From contig JAGLDA010000063.1 of NCBI GenBank assembly GCA_023145955.1, forward strand, positions 1 to 15,382: a DNA stretch of 15,382 nucleotides. Reading direction: 5' to 3'. The notes beneath the pieces were generated by a model. That model was given only the letters and a program-made list of their open reading frames with translations, searched no databases and was not told the origin of the DNA. Origin of the DNA: Bacteroidales bacterium. Lineage in GTDB: Bacteria; Bacteroidota; Bacteroidia; Bacteroidales; UBA1556. Positions 6,833 to 14,645 of this stretch are shown here, one piece after another. Position 1 is the stretch's first letter; every line of letters starts with the position of its first letter. The translations under genes and the position numbers were made by a program.

Positions 6833-7843
6833 ATGATGAAGAAATTACCCTCACAAATGCGAGCAATAGTACAAAAAGAAATTGGTGGCGATTTATCCAT
6901 AGTAGAGATCCCTATTCCTAAGCCCGCGAAAGGGCAAGTACTAGTTAAGATGGAATTTTCTTCCATAAATCCTTCAGACTTAAGTATGCTGCAAGGCACT
7001 TATGCACACGCACCTACATTTCCTCTAATCCCTGGCATCGAAGGTAGTGGAATTGTGGTATCTCATGGTGGAGGCATTATTGCTACCATTAGAAAAGGCA
7101 AACGTGTAAGCTGCACAGCCACTCAATCGTTGGGAGGCTGCTGGGCTGAGTACATGGTAACCTCAGCAATGAATGTTATTCCTGTGGATAATAACATAAG
7201 CTTTGAACAAGCTACTGCATTAATAGTAAACCCTCTCACGGCCATTTCATTTATTGATATTGCAAAAAAAATGAATCAAAAAGTGATTGTAAATAATGCC
7301 GCTGGCGGTGCCCTTGGCAAAATGATACAGCGCTACGGTATCAGCAATGGAATAGATGTGATAAGCATAGTTCGTAGTCAGCAACAACTAGAAAGCCTTA
7401 AAGCCTATGGAGCAACAAATGTAATTGATAGTAGCTGGAAAAATTATAAGCAAAAATTAAAAGAAGTTTGTCAAAAATTAAATGCACAATTATTTTTTGA
7501 TGCAATAGGCGGTGATGCTACTGCTGATTTTGTAGAAATTAGTTCCGAAGGGTCACATATCTATCTTTATGCAAATCTATCTGAAGAAGAATCTCATTTT
7601 GATGTTCGCACTTTACTCCAAAATAAGAAAGCAATAAGCGGATTCTATTTAGGTAGCTACACCTCTGACCTTAGCCTAGTAAAAAAACTAAAAAGCATAA
7701 GTAAGGCTCAAAAATTACTTAAAACTGATCTCAAAACAGAAATAAAAGACATTTTCGAGATGGATAAAGTCGTAGATGCCATAAAGTCGTATAAAGAAAA
7801 TATGAGCGGAGGAAAAGTACTATTAAAACTAAGTGATATTTAA
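6833..7843 (+). CDS. Zinc-independent medium-chain dehydrogenase/reductase (quinone or enoyl reductase type)
   Basis: This 336-residue cytoplasmic oxidoreductase is the only plus-strand gene in the window. Residues about 9-130 form the GroES-like catalytic domain (VLVKMEFSSINPSDL at 36-50, PLIPGIEGSGIV at 64-75). Residues about 140-265 form the Rossmann domain, with the glycine-rich NNAAGGALGKMI at 154-165 and FFDAIGGD at 221-228. The cysteine and histidine ligands of zinc alcohol dehydrogenases are missing, placing it with NADPH-dependent quinone oxidoreductases or MECR-type enoyl reductases. The true substrate is unknown. Two ATG codons are adjacent (6833 and 6836), and family members often start near the MRAIVQ at residue 9, so the exact start is uncertain. 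Its mRNA ends at a hairpin terminator. Divergence from the Fur-family gene makes metal or oxidative-stress control possible but unproven. Confidence 0.88.
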   Translation: MMKKLPSQMRAIVQKEIGGDLSIVEIPIPKPAKGQVLVKMEFSSINPSDLSMLQGTYAHAPTFPLIPGIEGSGIVVSHGGGIIATIRKGKRVSCTATQSLGGCWAEYMVTSAMNVIPVDNNISFEQATALIVNPLTAISFIDIAKKMNQKVIVNNAAGGALGKMIQRYGISNGIDVISIVRSQQQLESLKAYGATNVIDSSWKNYKQKLKEVCQKLNAQLFFDAIGGDATADFVEISSEGSHIYLYANLSEEESHFDVRTLLQNKKAISGFYLGSYTSDLSLVKKLKSISKAQKLLKTDLKTEIKDIFEMDKVVDAIKSYKENMSGGKVLLKLSDI

Positions 7844-7899
7844 TTTTAGGAACACAATTTTTCCTTGAACCCCTTCATCGTTCCAAATTAGCAATGCAT

Positions 7900-7936
7900 A
7901 ATAGCCATTCAAATACATTGAGATGGCTATTTTTAT
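7900..7936 (+). terminator. Terminator between the convergent reductase and KdsC-type genes
   Basis: AATAGCCAT pairs perfectly with ATGGCTATT (9 bp) around a 14-base loop, followed on the plus strand by TTTTATTT. It serves the plus-strand reductase gene. On the minus strand the hairpin exists but lacks a T-tract, so its use by the opposing operon is uncertain. Confidence 0.8.
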
Positions 7937-8458
7937 TTACCAATTATAAGCATCCTTATTCATCCATTTTTTATGCAATTTTAAGGTCTGCTCTATAATA
8001 TCTCTTGCACAGCCCTCACCACCTTTTTTGTGAGATATATAGTCAGCAATTTCTTTAATTTCGATGGTAGCATCAGCAGGACATGCTGCAACTCCAGCGT
8101 GTTTCATCACTTCATAATCAGGAATATCATCTCCCATATAGATTATATTTTCATCAGAAATATTATATTTCTCTTTCACCTGATTATAAACCTCAAGCTT
8201 ATTAGGCACGCCAAGATGAATATCGCGAATATTCAAATTATAAAGCCTATGAAACATACCTTCGGCCTTTGCCCCAGAAATAATCACCACTCTATACCCT
8301 TTTTTAATTGCCAATTGCAGAGCATAGCCATCTTTTACATTGGTACGGCGTAGATAATGCCCCTCCTCAGTTAATAAAACCATTCCGTCAGAAAGCACCC
8401 CGTCGAAATCAAATATAAATGTATTTATCTTGTTTAAATCTGCTTTATAGTTTTTCAT
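7937..8458 (-). CDS. kdsC: KdsC-type HAD phosphatase (3-deoxy-D-manno-octulosonate 8-phosphate phosphatase)
   Basis: The 173-residue cytoplasmic HAD hydrolase has the compact cap-less build of KdsC, which removes phosphate from KDO-8-phosphate for lipopolysaccharide inner-core synthesis. Motif I is FDFDGVLSDG with the nucleophile Asp17 and the acid/base Asp19. Motif II is IISG at 59-62, the conserved lysine is Lys87 (GVPNK), and motif III is MGDDIPD at 108-114. The KDO8P-phosphatase-type tail GGEGCARD is at 146-153. Length and motifs fit KdsC well, but the related sugar phosphatases of CMP-sialic-acid-type pathways share this build, so substrate is inferred from family. Its ATG overlaps the stop of the upstream DUF2520 gene in a TAATG, pointing to translational coupling. 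It is the last gene of the gltX run. Confidence 0.85.
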   Translation of the reverse strand: MKNYKADLNKINTFIFDFDGVLSDGMVLLTEEGHYLRRTNVKDGYALQLAIKKGYRVVIISGAKAEGMFHRLYNLNIRDIHLGVPNKLEVYNQVKEKYNISDENIIYMGDDIPDYEVMKHAGVAACPADATIEIKEIADYISHKKGGEGCARDIIEQTLKLHKKWMNKDAYNW

Positions 8459-9243
8459 TATTTCTGTTTTATAGTTTTATTAATAATATCACTCATGAGA
8501 GAATACAGTTTCGAATATTCTTTATTTTGTTTTAGCTCTGCAATATGCTTGTTCATTATTATATCGTCATTACGAATTGCAGGTCCTGTTTGTATTTCTT
8601 TTGGAGAAAATTTATTTGCCTTATTTGCCGTTTCTATAATTAATGGTCGCAAATAATTGAAATCTAAGCCAGACTCTTGCATAAGATCTTCGGCAATAGA
8701 ATACATTGCATTTGTAAAATTACATGCAAATACTGCCGCAAGATGCATCTTTGCACGCTCTGACGAACTTACGTTACTAACATTATTAGAGAGCACTTTT
8801 GCCAAGCTATTTAGGATTTCTGCACTATATTCATTATTTGCTTCTATACAAAAAGGCACCTCCGATATTTCTACATTAGTATGCTTACTAAATGTTTGCA
8901 ATGGATAAAAAACACCATAATTCTTACAAGAATTCATTATTTCCATTTCTACAGAGCCGCTTGTATGACAAATTATAGAATCAATAGGAAAATCTGTATA
9001 ATGAAGGTTTTTTAAAGCATTATCCGAAATAGAAATTATAATAACATCTATTTCGCTAGAAAAATCTCTAATGCTTTTTATAGCCTTAGCATCAATAGCG
9101 CTAGCCAATTTATTAGCATTGACAATAGTAGGAGAATATATTTCCCTAATATTTACACCCTTATTGTGAAGAGAGATCGCTAGCTTAGTTGCTACATTCC
9201 CGCTTCCAACAAAAGCTACCGAATAATTATTATTTGATTGCAT
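8458..9243 (-). CDS. Rossmann-fold and DUF2520 domain protein
   Basis: The 261-residue cytoplasmic protein resembles NADP-dependent F420- or ketopantoate-type reductases. The N-terminal Rossmann half begins with AFVGSGNVATKLA at 10-22, a GxGxxA dinucleotide loop. It continues through IIISISDNAL and the block HTSGS at 93-97, then YPLQTFS at 113-119. The C-terminal helical DUF2520 half carries HLAAVFACNFTNAM at 167-180 and QTGPAIRND at 218-226. The physiological substrate of this family is not known to me; an NAD(P)H-dependent redox step is likely from the fold. It starts 22 bases after the upstream lipoprotein gene and overlaps the KdsC-type gene by one base (TAATG). I recall these two gene types as frequent neighbours in Bacteroidota, so they may share a pathway, but that link is inference. 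Confidence 0.85.
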   Translation of the reverse strand: MQSNNNYSVAFVGSGNVATKLAISLHNKGVNIREIYSPTIVNANKLASAIDAKAIKSIRDFSSEIDVIIISISDNALKNLHYTDFPIDSIICHTSGSVEMEIMNSCKNYGVFYPLQTFSKHTNVEISEVPFCIEANNEYSAEILNSLAKVLSNNVSNVSSSERAKMHLAAVFACNFTNAMYSIAEDLMQESGLDFNYLRPLIIETANKANKFSPKEIQTGPAIRNDDIIMNKHIAELKQNKEYSKLYSLMSDIINKTIKQK

Positions 9244-9265
9244 AATTATTTGCGAAGATAATTAT

Positions 9266-9916
9266 TTAGTATTTAAATTTAAACCCAACCGTAGCATCAG
9301 TCTCTACCACACTTTTTAGTGGTGTAATAATGCTTATGGTTTTGCCATTATAACTTATCTCTCCCACATCCATTTTTACCGAAGTAATTTTATTAGGAAC
9401 CTCAATTACAGTAGCAATATTAAGGTATTCCATCACCGATGAAGTAAAAAATTCACTATCACTTTCTTTTACCTGATCTTTAATATAAGAGCTAACATTT
9501 CTAACCTTTACACTATGATTTCTTATGCTAATAATTTTTGGAGAATACCATTTATATTCCATATCCATAAGGCTATAATATGCCCTATTAAGCGCTTTAG
9601 CATTTTCAAAATCAAACTTTATACCTAGTCTTCCAAAACTTAAAGCTCCCGTTGCTCTAATATTACTTATGCCTTTTACTCCTTTAAGCCTTTTCTCTGC
9701 CTCAGCATTAAAACCCAATAAAGAGTTCTTATTTTCTTTGCTTAACTTATCACTATCGGTATTTATCATCCCCGACAGGGCATTTATCTCTACTCCAATA
9801 AAAGCCGATCCACTTTTATCAGCATTTATTTTTACTTCATTAAGTAAATTCACACAAGAGCTGCCTACAAATGCCAAAATAATAACTAAAACTATGGATA
9901 AAAGCCTAATTCTCAT
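9266..9916 (-). CDS. Putative lipoprotein of unknown function
   Basis: This 216-residue protein starts with MRIRLL and a hydrophobic stretch ending FVGSSC, with Cys21 as the likely lipidation site. The lipobox is imperfect because glycine stands where leucine is usual at -3. No acidic surface-export signal follows the cysteine, so a periplasmic-facing location is more likely than surface display. The rest alternates short beta strands with a helix (about 65-125) and has no catalytic signature; I do not recognise a family. Its ATG overlaps the stop of the upstream nuclease-fold gene in a TAATG, so the two are probably translated together, and the DUF2520 gene follows after 22 bases. A structural or accessory envelope role is possible. 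Confidence 0.78.
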   Translation of the reverse strand: MRIRLLSIVLVIILAFVGSSCVNLLNEVKINADKSGSAFIGVEINALSGMINTDSDKLSKENKNSLLGFNAEAEKRLKGVKGISNIRATGALSFGRLGIKFDFENAKALNRAYYSLMDMEYKWYSPKIISIRNHSVKVRNVSSYIKDQVKESDSEFFTSSVMEYLNIATVIEVPNKITSVKMDVGEISYNGKTISIITPLKSVVETDATVGFKFKY

Positions 9917-11196
9917 TATTGTTTAATTATTTTTGAGATGTATTCTACAATACCGCTATTATTACTAATCATTAAAATATACATTCCGTTGGCATAATTC
10001 TCAAGAGAGATGCTTTCGTTAATACTATTTCCTTTTACAGTTTTACTAATCATAAGTTGCCCTGTAATACTCCAAATTTCTATGCGACGAAGGTCTGGAT
10101 TTTCTGCATTTATATAAATATCAAGAACCCCATTTATAGGGTTTTCATAATTTACAATAAGTTTATTCTCCGCAATTTTGCCAATTCCAGAAACAAGAGC
10201 ATCAACATCCAATTCCAATACTACAGGCAGGTGGTCGCTATGTTCATAAAGTGCATTTAATACATTTGCAGGAACACTAGTATTGCTTCCCGAATTTATG
10301 GACTGATTAAAATGATTTCCATCATTACCAATTGCCTCATAGCTATTGGGTTTATATGTAATATGTTTATTCCCCTGCTGTAAATCATTAGAAATAAGAA
10401 TAAAATCAAATCTATCGTCCAAACCACCACCTGAGGCACATCCGTTTGAGTTGGCATGTGTGGATTGGGTATGTACTGAAGCAAAACTGCTATTATTATT
10501 CCAGTTTCCAGGGGTATTTATTGGATCAATAAATCTATAATTTATATCAGAATATCCAATAAGGTTTTGATATGCTTGTTCACTACTTTTATAAACATTA
10601 AAATCGCCCATAAACATATAATTTCCTTTATAATTATTCTGAACCAAATAAGCTATTGCATTGGCAGTCATCTCTGTTCTTTTGTCTTTGCTTGATGTAG
10701 TATTCCCTGCCTTTAGGTGCCCAACAATACAATTCAGCCATGCTGTATCATGGTCTTGAGATAGATTTGGGCTTTTATAATAAAGTCGGTAAAGAACAAT
10801 GTCTCTTACCGTATTCTGAATACTCTCCGCACTTACATATACAAATTTCGCCTTATTATAATATAACATATTTACCAAAGAGCTGCCATTAGTATTTATA
10901 TAATCCGACTTATTATACTGCTTTACAGAGTTCTTATTCATCACCGAATCCAGTATTCTTTGGTGAATAAATGTAATAGATCCAAGCTCATTTACGGTAA
11001 AAATATCAGGCTGTATATATTGTATAATTGTATGTAATAATGGTTCTTTATCACCATAATAATTAATGTCTACACCACAGTAGCTTGTTACATTGCCATA
11101 GTTTAACAAATTATAATGCATTACTTTTATATTATCTTGCGCCAAGCTAATACCTGATATAAAGATAGTTACTACTAGTATAATTATTTTTAGCAT
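9916..11196 (-). CDS. T9SS-secreted endonuclease/exonuclease/phosphatase-fold protein
   Basis: This 426-residue exported protein has a signal peptide at residues 1-19 (cleavage after SLA). An EEP-fold catalytic domain spans about 22-330. Recognisable active-site blocks in order are VMHYNLLN (25-32, Asn29), VNELG with Glu70, GHLKAG with His160, MGDFNVYKS with Asp198 and Asn200, DDRFDFILIS (260-269), and SDHLPV with Asp321-His322. All metal and acid/base residues of the fold are present, so it should be an active phosphoesterase; nucleic acid, inositol phosphate or sphingomyelin head groups are all possible substrates. Residues about 345-426 form a T9SS type A sorting domain (NPINGVLDIYI, WSITGQ, YANGMYIL). 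The product should act outside the cell or on its surface. It lies four bases after the PH-domain gene and overlaps the following lipoprotein gene by one base. Confidence 0.9.
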   Translation of the reverse strand: MLKIIILVVTIFISGISLAQDNIKVMHYNLLNYGNVTSYCGVDINYYGDKEPLLHTIIQYIQPDIFTVNELGSITFIHQRILDSVMNKNSVKQYNKSDYINTNGSSLVNMLYYNKAKFVYVSAESIQNTVRDIVLYRLYYKSPNLSQDHDTAWLNCIVGHLKAGNTTSSKDKRTEMTANAIAYLVQNNYKGNYMFMGDFNVYKSSEQAYQNLIGYSDINYRFIDPINTPGNWNNNSSFASVHTQSTHANSNGCASGGGLDDRFDFILISNDLQQGNKHITYKPNSYEAIGNDGNHFNQSINSGSNTSVPANVLNALYEHSDHLPVVLELDVDALVSGIGKIAENKLIVNYENPINGVLDIYINAENPDLRRIEIWSITGQLMISKTVKGNSINESISLENYANGMYILMISNNSGIVEYISKIIKQ

Positions 11197-11200
11197 AATC

Positions 11201-11611
11201 CTATTTTTTATAATCTATTTCTATTTTAGAGTTTACTTTTAGTAATTCCTTTATAAACCCTGTTTTGTCTCTTGGCGATATTAGCACCGAACTTGATTTA
11301 TTATATCTAACATTAAGCCTATCCAACGAGAAAGCTGGTGCACTTAATGGGTTACTAGTTTCTAATACTTTGCTTATGGTATTAATATCTATTTTTTCGT
11401 TAATCAAAAAACCGCTCTTTATCCTCAATGTATTACCATCAATAGTATAATACGTTGATTTATAAAGCCAATACAAAATAATAAATACAAAAAAATTAGT
11501 AGCCAAAGCTATCCATTCTTTCTCCATGGTCATTTTAACAGAAACCCCCGTAATTACAACTATTATAAAAATTGCAATACCAATTCCTATTTTTGATGGG
11601 TATTTTTTCAT
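11201..11611 (-). CDS. Small membrane protein with bacterial PH domain (bPH_4/YyaB-like)
   Basis: The 136-residue protein starts MKKYPSKIG. Two hydrophobic segments, about residues 7-25 and 34-55, form a membrane hairpin. A small beta-rich domain follows, with YTIDGNTLRIKSG, then the signature SNPLSAPAFSLDRLNVRY and SPRDKTGF. This matches the bPH_4 group of bacterial pleckstrin-homology-like domains. Their role is not established, and the domain is expected on the cytoplasmic face if the hairpin has both ends inside. I chose the ATG at 11611; a TTG start four codons upstream at 11623 is possible but less likely. The gene sits 29 bases after gltX and four bases before the secreted EEP-fold gene, in what looks like one operon. 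Confidence 0.8.
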   Translation of the reverse strand: MKKYPSKIGIGIAIFIIVVITGVSVKMTMEKEWIALATNFFVFIILYWLYKSTYYTIDGNTLRIKSGFLINEKIDINTISKVLETSNPLSAPAFSLDRLNVRYNKSSSVLISPRDKTGFIKELLKVNSKIEIDYKK

Positions 11612-11640
11612 AGATAAATTCAATATTAAAAAATATTTAA

Positions 11641-13164
11641 CTAGCGCTTAATAATATTTATAGCATTATCGAGCCTCATAATAGTTTCTTCTTTACCAAT
11701 AATACTTATAATATCGAACATATGCGGGCCTTTTCCTGCGCCTACAATACTCAATCTAAAAGCATTCATAATTTTACCCATTGATAATTCCTTTTTTTCT
11801 ATCCAAGCTTTTACTATTGATTCTGTATTTTCACTTGTAAAGTCATCTATATTAAATAATATTTCCTTAAGTCCTATCATAGTTATAGGAGTATCTTCCT
11901 TCCATCGTTTCTTTACTGTTTTAGCATCATATTCTGTAGGTCTTTCAAAAAAGAAATATGATTGCTCCCATATATCTTTAGTAAAGTTAGCTCTTTCTTT
12001 TACAAGACTAATAATTTTTTCCAAGGGTAAATTAGAATAATCTACTCTTTTAGAATCCAATATTTTCTTAAACTCCACAGCAATTACATCATCACTTTTG
12101 CTAATCATATACTGGTGGTTGAACCATTTAGCTTTATCAGGATCAAAGCGAGCACCAGACTTATTCACTCTCTCGAGACTAAAGTTTGAAATCAACTCTT
12201 GCATACTAAAAACCTCTTGCTCAGTACCAGCATTCCATCCCAATAATGCCAACATATTTATAAAAGCATCAGGAAAATAACCTTCCTCACGATAGCCCAT
12301 GGACTTATCGCCACTTTGTGGATTTATCCACTCTGTAGGGAATACAGGGAAACCAAGTTTATCGCCATCTCGCTTACTAAGCTTACCATTACCTGTAGGT
12401 TTTAATAATAAAGGCAAGTGAGCAAACTCAGGCGCATCCCAGCCAAAAGCTCTATATAACATTATATGAAGTGGCATAGATGGCAACCATTCTTCACCAC
12501 GTATTACATGCGATATTTCCATTAAGTGGTCGTCTACAATATTTGCTAGATGATAAGTAGGCATTCCACTGGATTTAAAAATAACTTTATCATCCAAAGT
12601 AGAAGTATTTACCTTTACCTCGCCACGAACAATATCTTGCATAATTAGCTCCTCATTCACAGGAGTTTTAAAACGCAAAACATAAGTTGCTCCATCATCA
12701 ATAAGCTTTTTAGCAGCCTCTACTCCAATGTTTTCAGAATTATTTAGAGAACCTCTATTAGCAGAGCTATATGTAAAAGTTTCTTTATTAAACTCAGCAT
12801 CGCTACGGAGCTTGCTAAGTTCTTCGGTAGTATCAAAAGCATAGTATGCATTACCCGACTCTACCAATATATCAGCATATTTGCGGTAAATATCTTGTCG
12901 TTGGCTTTGAATATATGGGCCATAATTGCCGCCTTTTTCAATGCTTTCATCAAACTCTATCCCACACCATTTTAGAGCATCAATTATATACTCTTTAGCT
13001 CCTTCCACAAAACGAGCTTCATCGGTATCTTCAATTCGCAAAATCATTGTGCCGCCATGCTTACGAGCAAATAAATAATTGTAAAGGGCAGTGCGAACAC
13101 CTCCAATATGTAAAGGCCCTGTTGGACTTGGGGCAAATCGTACTCTTATTTTCTTTTCTGACAT
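11641..13164 (-). CDS. gltX: Glutamyl-tRNA synthetase
   Basis: GltX charges tRNA-Glu with glutamate using ATP in the cytoplasm. The 507-residue length is normal. The class I HIGH-type motif is PSPTGPLHIGG at 13-23 and the KMSKS-type motif is KLSKRDG at 261-267. Other family blocks include LRIEDTDEARF at 42-52, YGPYIQSQR at 81-89, SSGMPTYHLANIVDDHLM at 198-215 and VIRGEEWLPSMPLHIMLY at 220-237. The cysteine cluster that binds zinc in E. coli-type enzymes is absent; the region reads AYYAFDTTEEL at 106-116. Whether it also charges tRNA-Gln cannot be read from the sequence. It is the first gene of a run that continues through five envelope-related genes, and a TATCTTTG promoter element lies 31 bases before the ATG. 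Confidence 0.98.
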   Translation of the reverse strand: MSEKKIRVRFAPSPTGPLHIGGVRTALYNYLFARKHGGTMILRIEDTDEARFVEGAKEYIIDALKWCGIEFDESIEKGGNYGPYIQSQRQDIYRKYADILVESGNAYYAFDTTEELSKLRSDAEFNKETFTYSSANRGSLNNSENIGVEAAKKLIDDGATYVLRFKTPVNEELIMQDIVRGEVKVNTSTLDDKVIFKSSGMPTYHLANIVDDHLMEISHVIRGEEWLPSMPLHIMLYRAFGWDAPEFAHLPLLLKPTGNGKLSKRDGDKLGFPVFPTEWINPQSGDKSMGYREEGYFPDAFINMLALLGWNAGTEQEVFSMQELISNFSLERVNKSGARFDPDKAKWFNHQYMISKSDDVIAVEFKKILDSKRVDYSNLPLEKIISLVKERANFTKDIWEQSYFFFERPTEYDAKTVKKRWKEDTPITMIGLKEILFNIDDFTSENTESIVKAWIEKKELSMGKIMNAFRLSIVGAGKGPHMFDIISIIGKEETIMRLDNAINIIKR

Positions 13165-13194
13165 ACTATATTATTATATCTGTTTTTCGAAAGG

Positions 13195-13202
13195 CAAAGA
13201 TA
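13195..13202 (-). promoter_or_regulatory. Candidate -7 promoter element of the gltX operon
   Basis: The minus strand reads TATCTTTG followed by C, an exact match to TAnnTTTG, placed 30 bases before the gltX ATG. No strong -33 TTTG is visible. The expected mRNA leader is about 20-25 bases. Confidence 0.55.
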
Positions 13203-13361
13203 AACAATAGTATTTCTTTATTAACCTTAAAATATATGTAGTAAAAAGGGAGGGATTCAGCTACTAAATACTTTATTTGAATTTGGTTATATAATTAGTA
13301 TTATTTAAACCATGAACTGAATTTCATATCGCAGGGGGCAGCCACAAATCGACAGTATTAT

Positions 13362-13388
13362 TTATGCTATCAGAAAAACATGGCATAA
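13362..13388 (-). terminator. Hairpin downstream of the M48 peptidase gene
   Basis: TTATGCTAT and ATGGCATAA pair over nine positions (one G-T wobble) around a nine-base loop, 28 bases after the M48 stop codon. The minus strand lacks a T run after it, so it is at best a weak terminator or a transcript-stabilising hairpin. Confidence 0.4.
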
Positions 13389-13416
13389 TATAAATTAACT
13401 ATAAAAATTATTTTTC

Positions 13417-14217
13417 TTATTTTTTATAATGCTTCAAGGCCTCTGGCATATATTCTTTAAGGTCTTTAATACGAGTATCGTCACTAGGGTGAGTAGACAT
13501 AATCTCTAGGGGTTTTTCACCTCCACTTTCTGACATTCGCTCCCAAAACTGTATTGCAGTTTGGGGATTATAACCTGCAATAGCCATAAAAACAAGACCA
13601 ATTTTATCAGCCTCACTTTCATGCGTACGTGAGTACGGAAGCATAACTCCATATTGAGCTCCTAGTCCATAGGCTTGCTGGTATAAAATTTTAGTTTCAT
13701 CAGGTTTATCATGAATAAATGTGCTCAAAAATTGAGCTCCATATTCTATAACTATTTGCTGACTCATTCTTTCATTTCCATGCTGCGCAACAGCATGAGC
13801 GACTTCATGTCCCATTACCACAGCTAATCCTGCAGCATCTTTGGTATAGGGCAAGATTCCTGTATAAATAACAATTTTTCCACCAGGCATACACCAAGCA
13901 TTAGGCGAAGGGTCTTCTACCAAATTATATTCCCATTTATAATCCTTTATTAATGACGACTTTCCTTTAGCCTTTAAGAATTTTTTTACAGCATTAGAAA
14001 TTTTAACCCCGACTTGCTTTACCATTTTTGTTTGAGCTACATCTTTTGATAAATTATGACTTGATATAAATTGTGAATAATTAGTTAAAGAGACTCCTAT
14101 TAAGTCTTTCTCAGGGAGCAATGCTACTTGTTTTCGACCAGTAACAAGCACTGTATTACATGCTTGAAAAACTATGGCAAATACTATAATTATGGAAAAT
14201 GATATTACTTTCTTCAT
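13417..14217 (-). CDS. M48-family zinc metallopeptidase, lipoprotein
   Basis: The 266-residue protein is a periplasmic, lipid-anchored peptidase of the M48 type (related to E. coli LoiP/BepA-like proteases), likely acting in envelope protein quality control. From the chosen ATG, residues 1-19 are a lipoprotein signal ending IVFQAC with Cys20. The catalytic motif GHEVAHAVAQHGNERMS starts at residue 136, with zinc ligands His137 and His141 and catalytic Glu138. The third-ligand block HESEADKIG follows at about 199-207, and THPSDDTRI near the C-terminus is also typical. I chose the ATG at 14217 over a TTG 11 codons upstream because it gives a proper lipoprotein signal and because the -7 element overlaps the upstream TTG. 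No TPR extension is present, unlike BepA. It appears to be monocistronic. Confidence 0.92.
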   Translation of the reverse strand: MKKVISFSIIIVFAIVFQACNTVLVTGRKQVALLPEKDLIGVSLTNYSQFISSHNLSKDVAQTKMVKQVGVKISNAVKKFLKAKGKSSLIKDYKWEYNLVEDPSPNAWCMPGGKIVIYTGILPYTKDAAGLAVVMGHEVAHAVAQHGNERMSQQIVIEYGAQFLSTFIHDKPDETKILYQQAYGLGAQYGVMLPYSRTHESEADKIGLVFMAIAGYNPQTAIQFWERMSESGGEKPLEIMSTHPSDDTRIKDLKEYMPEALKHYKK

Positions 14218-14247
14218 GAATTTGTAGTAAAATGAAATATAAAAATG

Positions 14248-14255
14248 CAAATGTA
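14248..14255 (-). promoter_or_regulatory. Candidate -7 promoter element of the M48 peptidase gene
   Basis: The minus strand reads TACATTTG followed by C, an exact TAnnTTTG match, 30 bases before the chosen ATG. It fixes the start downstream of the alternative TTG. No convincing -33 box is present. Confidence 0.55.
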
Positions 14256-14383
14256 ATTAAAATAGACAATAGCTAAGTCGCTAGTAATCTTCTTAATAAT
14301 TAATTTCATAATCTAGCAATAGCGCTATTCTACTAACATTTGCATTGCATTATCTTCTTACCTCAAATTTAATTATTGCCCAT

Positions 14384-14417
14384 AAAAAAAGCGTTTATTT
14401 TATAAATAAACGCTTTT
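14384..14417 (-). terminator. Strong rho-independent terminator of the small-ORF unit
   Basis: AAAAGCGTTTATTT and AAATAAACGCTTTT form a perfect 14-bp stem (14387-14400 and 14404-14417) with a three-base loop, and the T run reaches seven T on the minus strand. It lies 42 bases after the stop of the 30-codon ORF and is the strongest sign that this interval is transcribed as its own unit. Confidence 0.93.
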
Positions 14418-14459
14418 CTAGTCTTATAATCGTATAAATTCTCTATTTAACTAGTATTA

Positions 14460-14552
14460 TTATGAAGGTAATAATCCTGTAATAATTAAAATCAAAAGAA
14501 CAGCTCCTACGAGAAAAAACTCTTTCCAGAATAAATCTATTGCTTTTTTCAT
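14460..14552 (-). CDS. Putative 30-residue single-helix membrane peptide
   Basis: An ATG-initiated ORF of 30 codons starts MKKAIDLFWKEFF and ends ITGLLPS, then TAA. Residues about 12-28 are an uninterrupted hydrophobic stretch able to cross the membrane once, and the short N-terminus carries three lysines, suggesting an N-in orientation. It is followed by a very strong terminator and preceded by a 286-base region with two dyads and a TAnnTTTG match, and no other gene shares the unit. I do not recognise the sequence. Candidate roles include a small subunit or modulator of a membrane complex, or a hydrophobic type I toxin-like peptide, but nothing in the sequence chooses between them. The terminator could also belong to a non-coding RNA in which this ORF is incidental. 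Confidence 0.55.
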   Translation of the reverse strand: MKKAIDLFWKEFFLVGAVLLILIITGLLPS

Positions 14553-14615
14553 GATTAATTAATTTAGTGACTTTTTGCAAATACAAAGTAAACTAAAAAT
14601 AATAAATATTAGAAT

Positions 14616-14628
14616 AGGTAAATTACCT
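14616..14628. repeat. Palindrome AGGTAA-A-TTACCT
   Basis: This perfect 6-1-6 palindrome lies 64 bases upstream of the ATG of the 30-codon ORF. It shares the AGGT/ACCT half-site with the neighbouring dyad at 14646-14659, so both may be recognised by the same protein. Confidence 0.45.
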
Positions 14629-14645
14629 GTTTTTGGAGAGAAAAC

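Noticed and set aside
10296..10484. Minus-strand ORF of 62 codons within the EEP-fold gene
   Set aside because: It is another frame of a gene whose catalytic motifs are intact on both sides, so it is a shadow.
11612..11623. TTG start four codons upstream of the PH-domain protein ATG
   Set aside because: ATG is the preferred start, the extension adds only four residues and no family motif, so the ATG at 11611 was used.
14318..14329. Perfect 12-base palindrome AATAGCGCTATT between the M48 gene and the small-ORF terminator
   Set aside because: It lies beyond the terminator of the small-ORF unit and about 65 bases upstream of the M48 -7 element; without a second copy or an obvious partner it is a weak operator candidate and may be chance.
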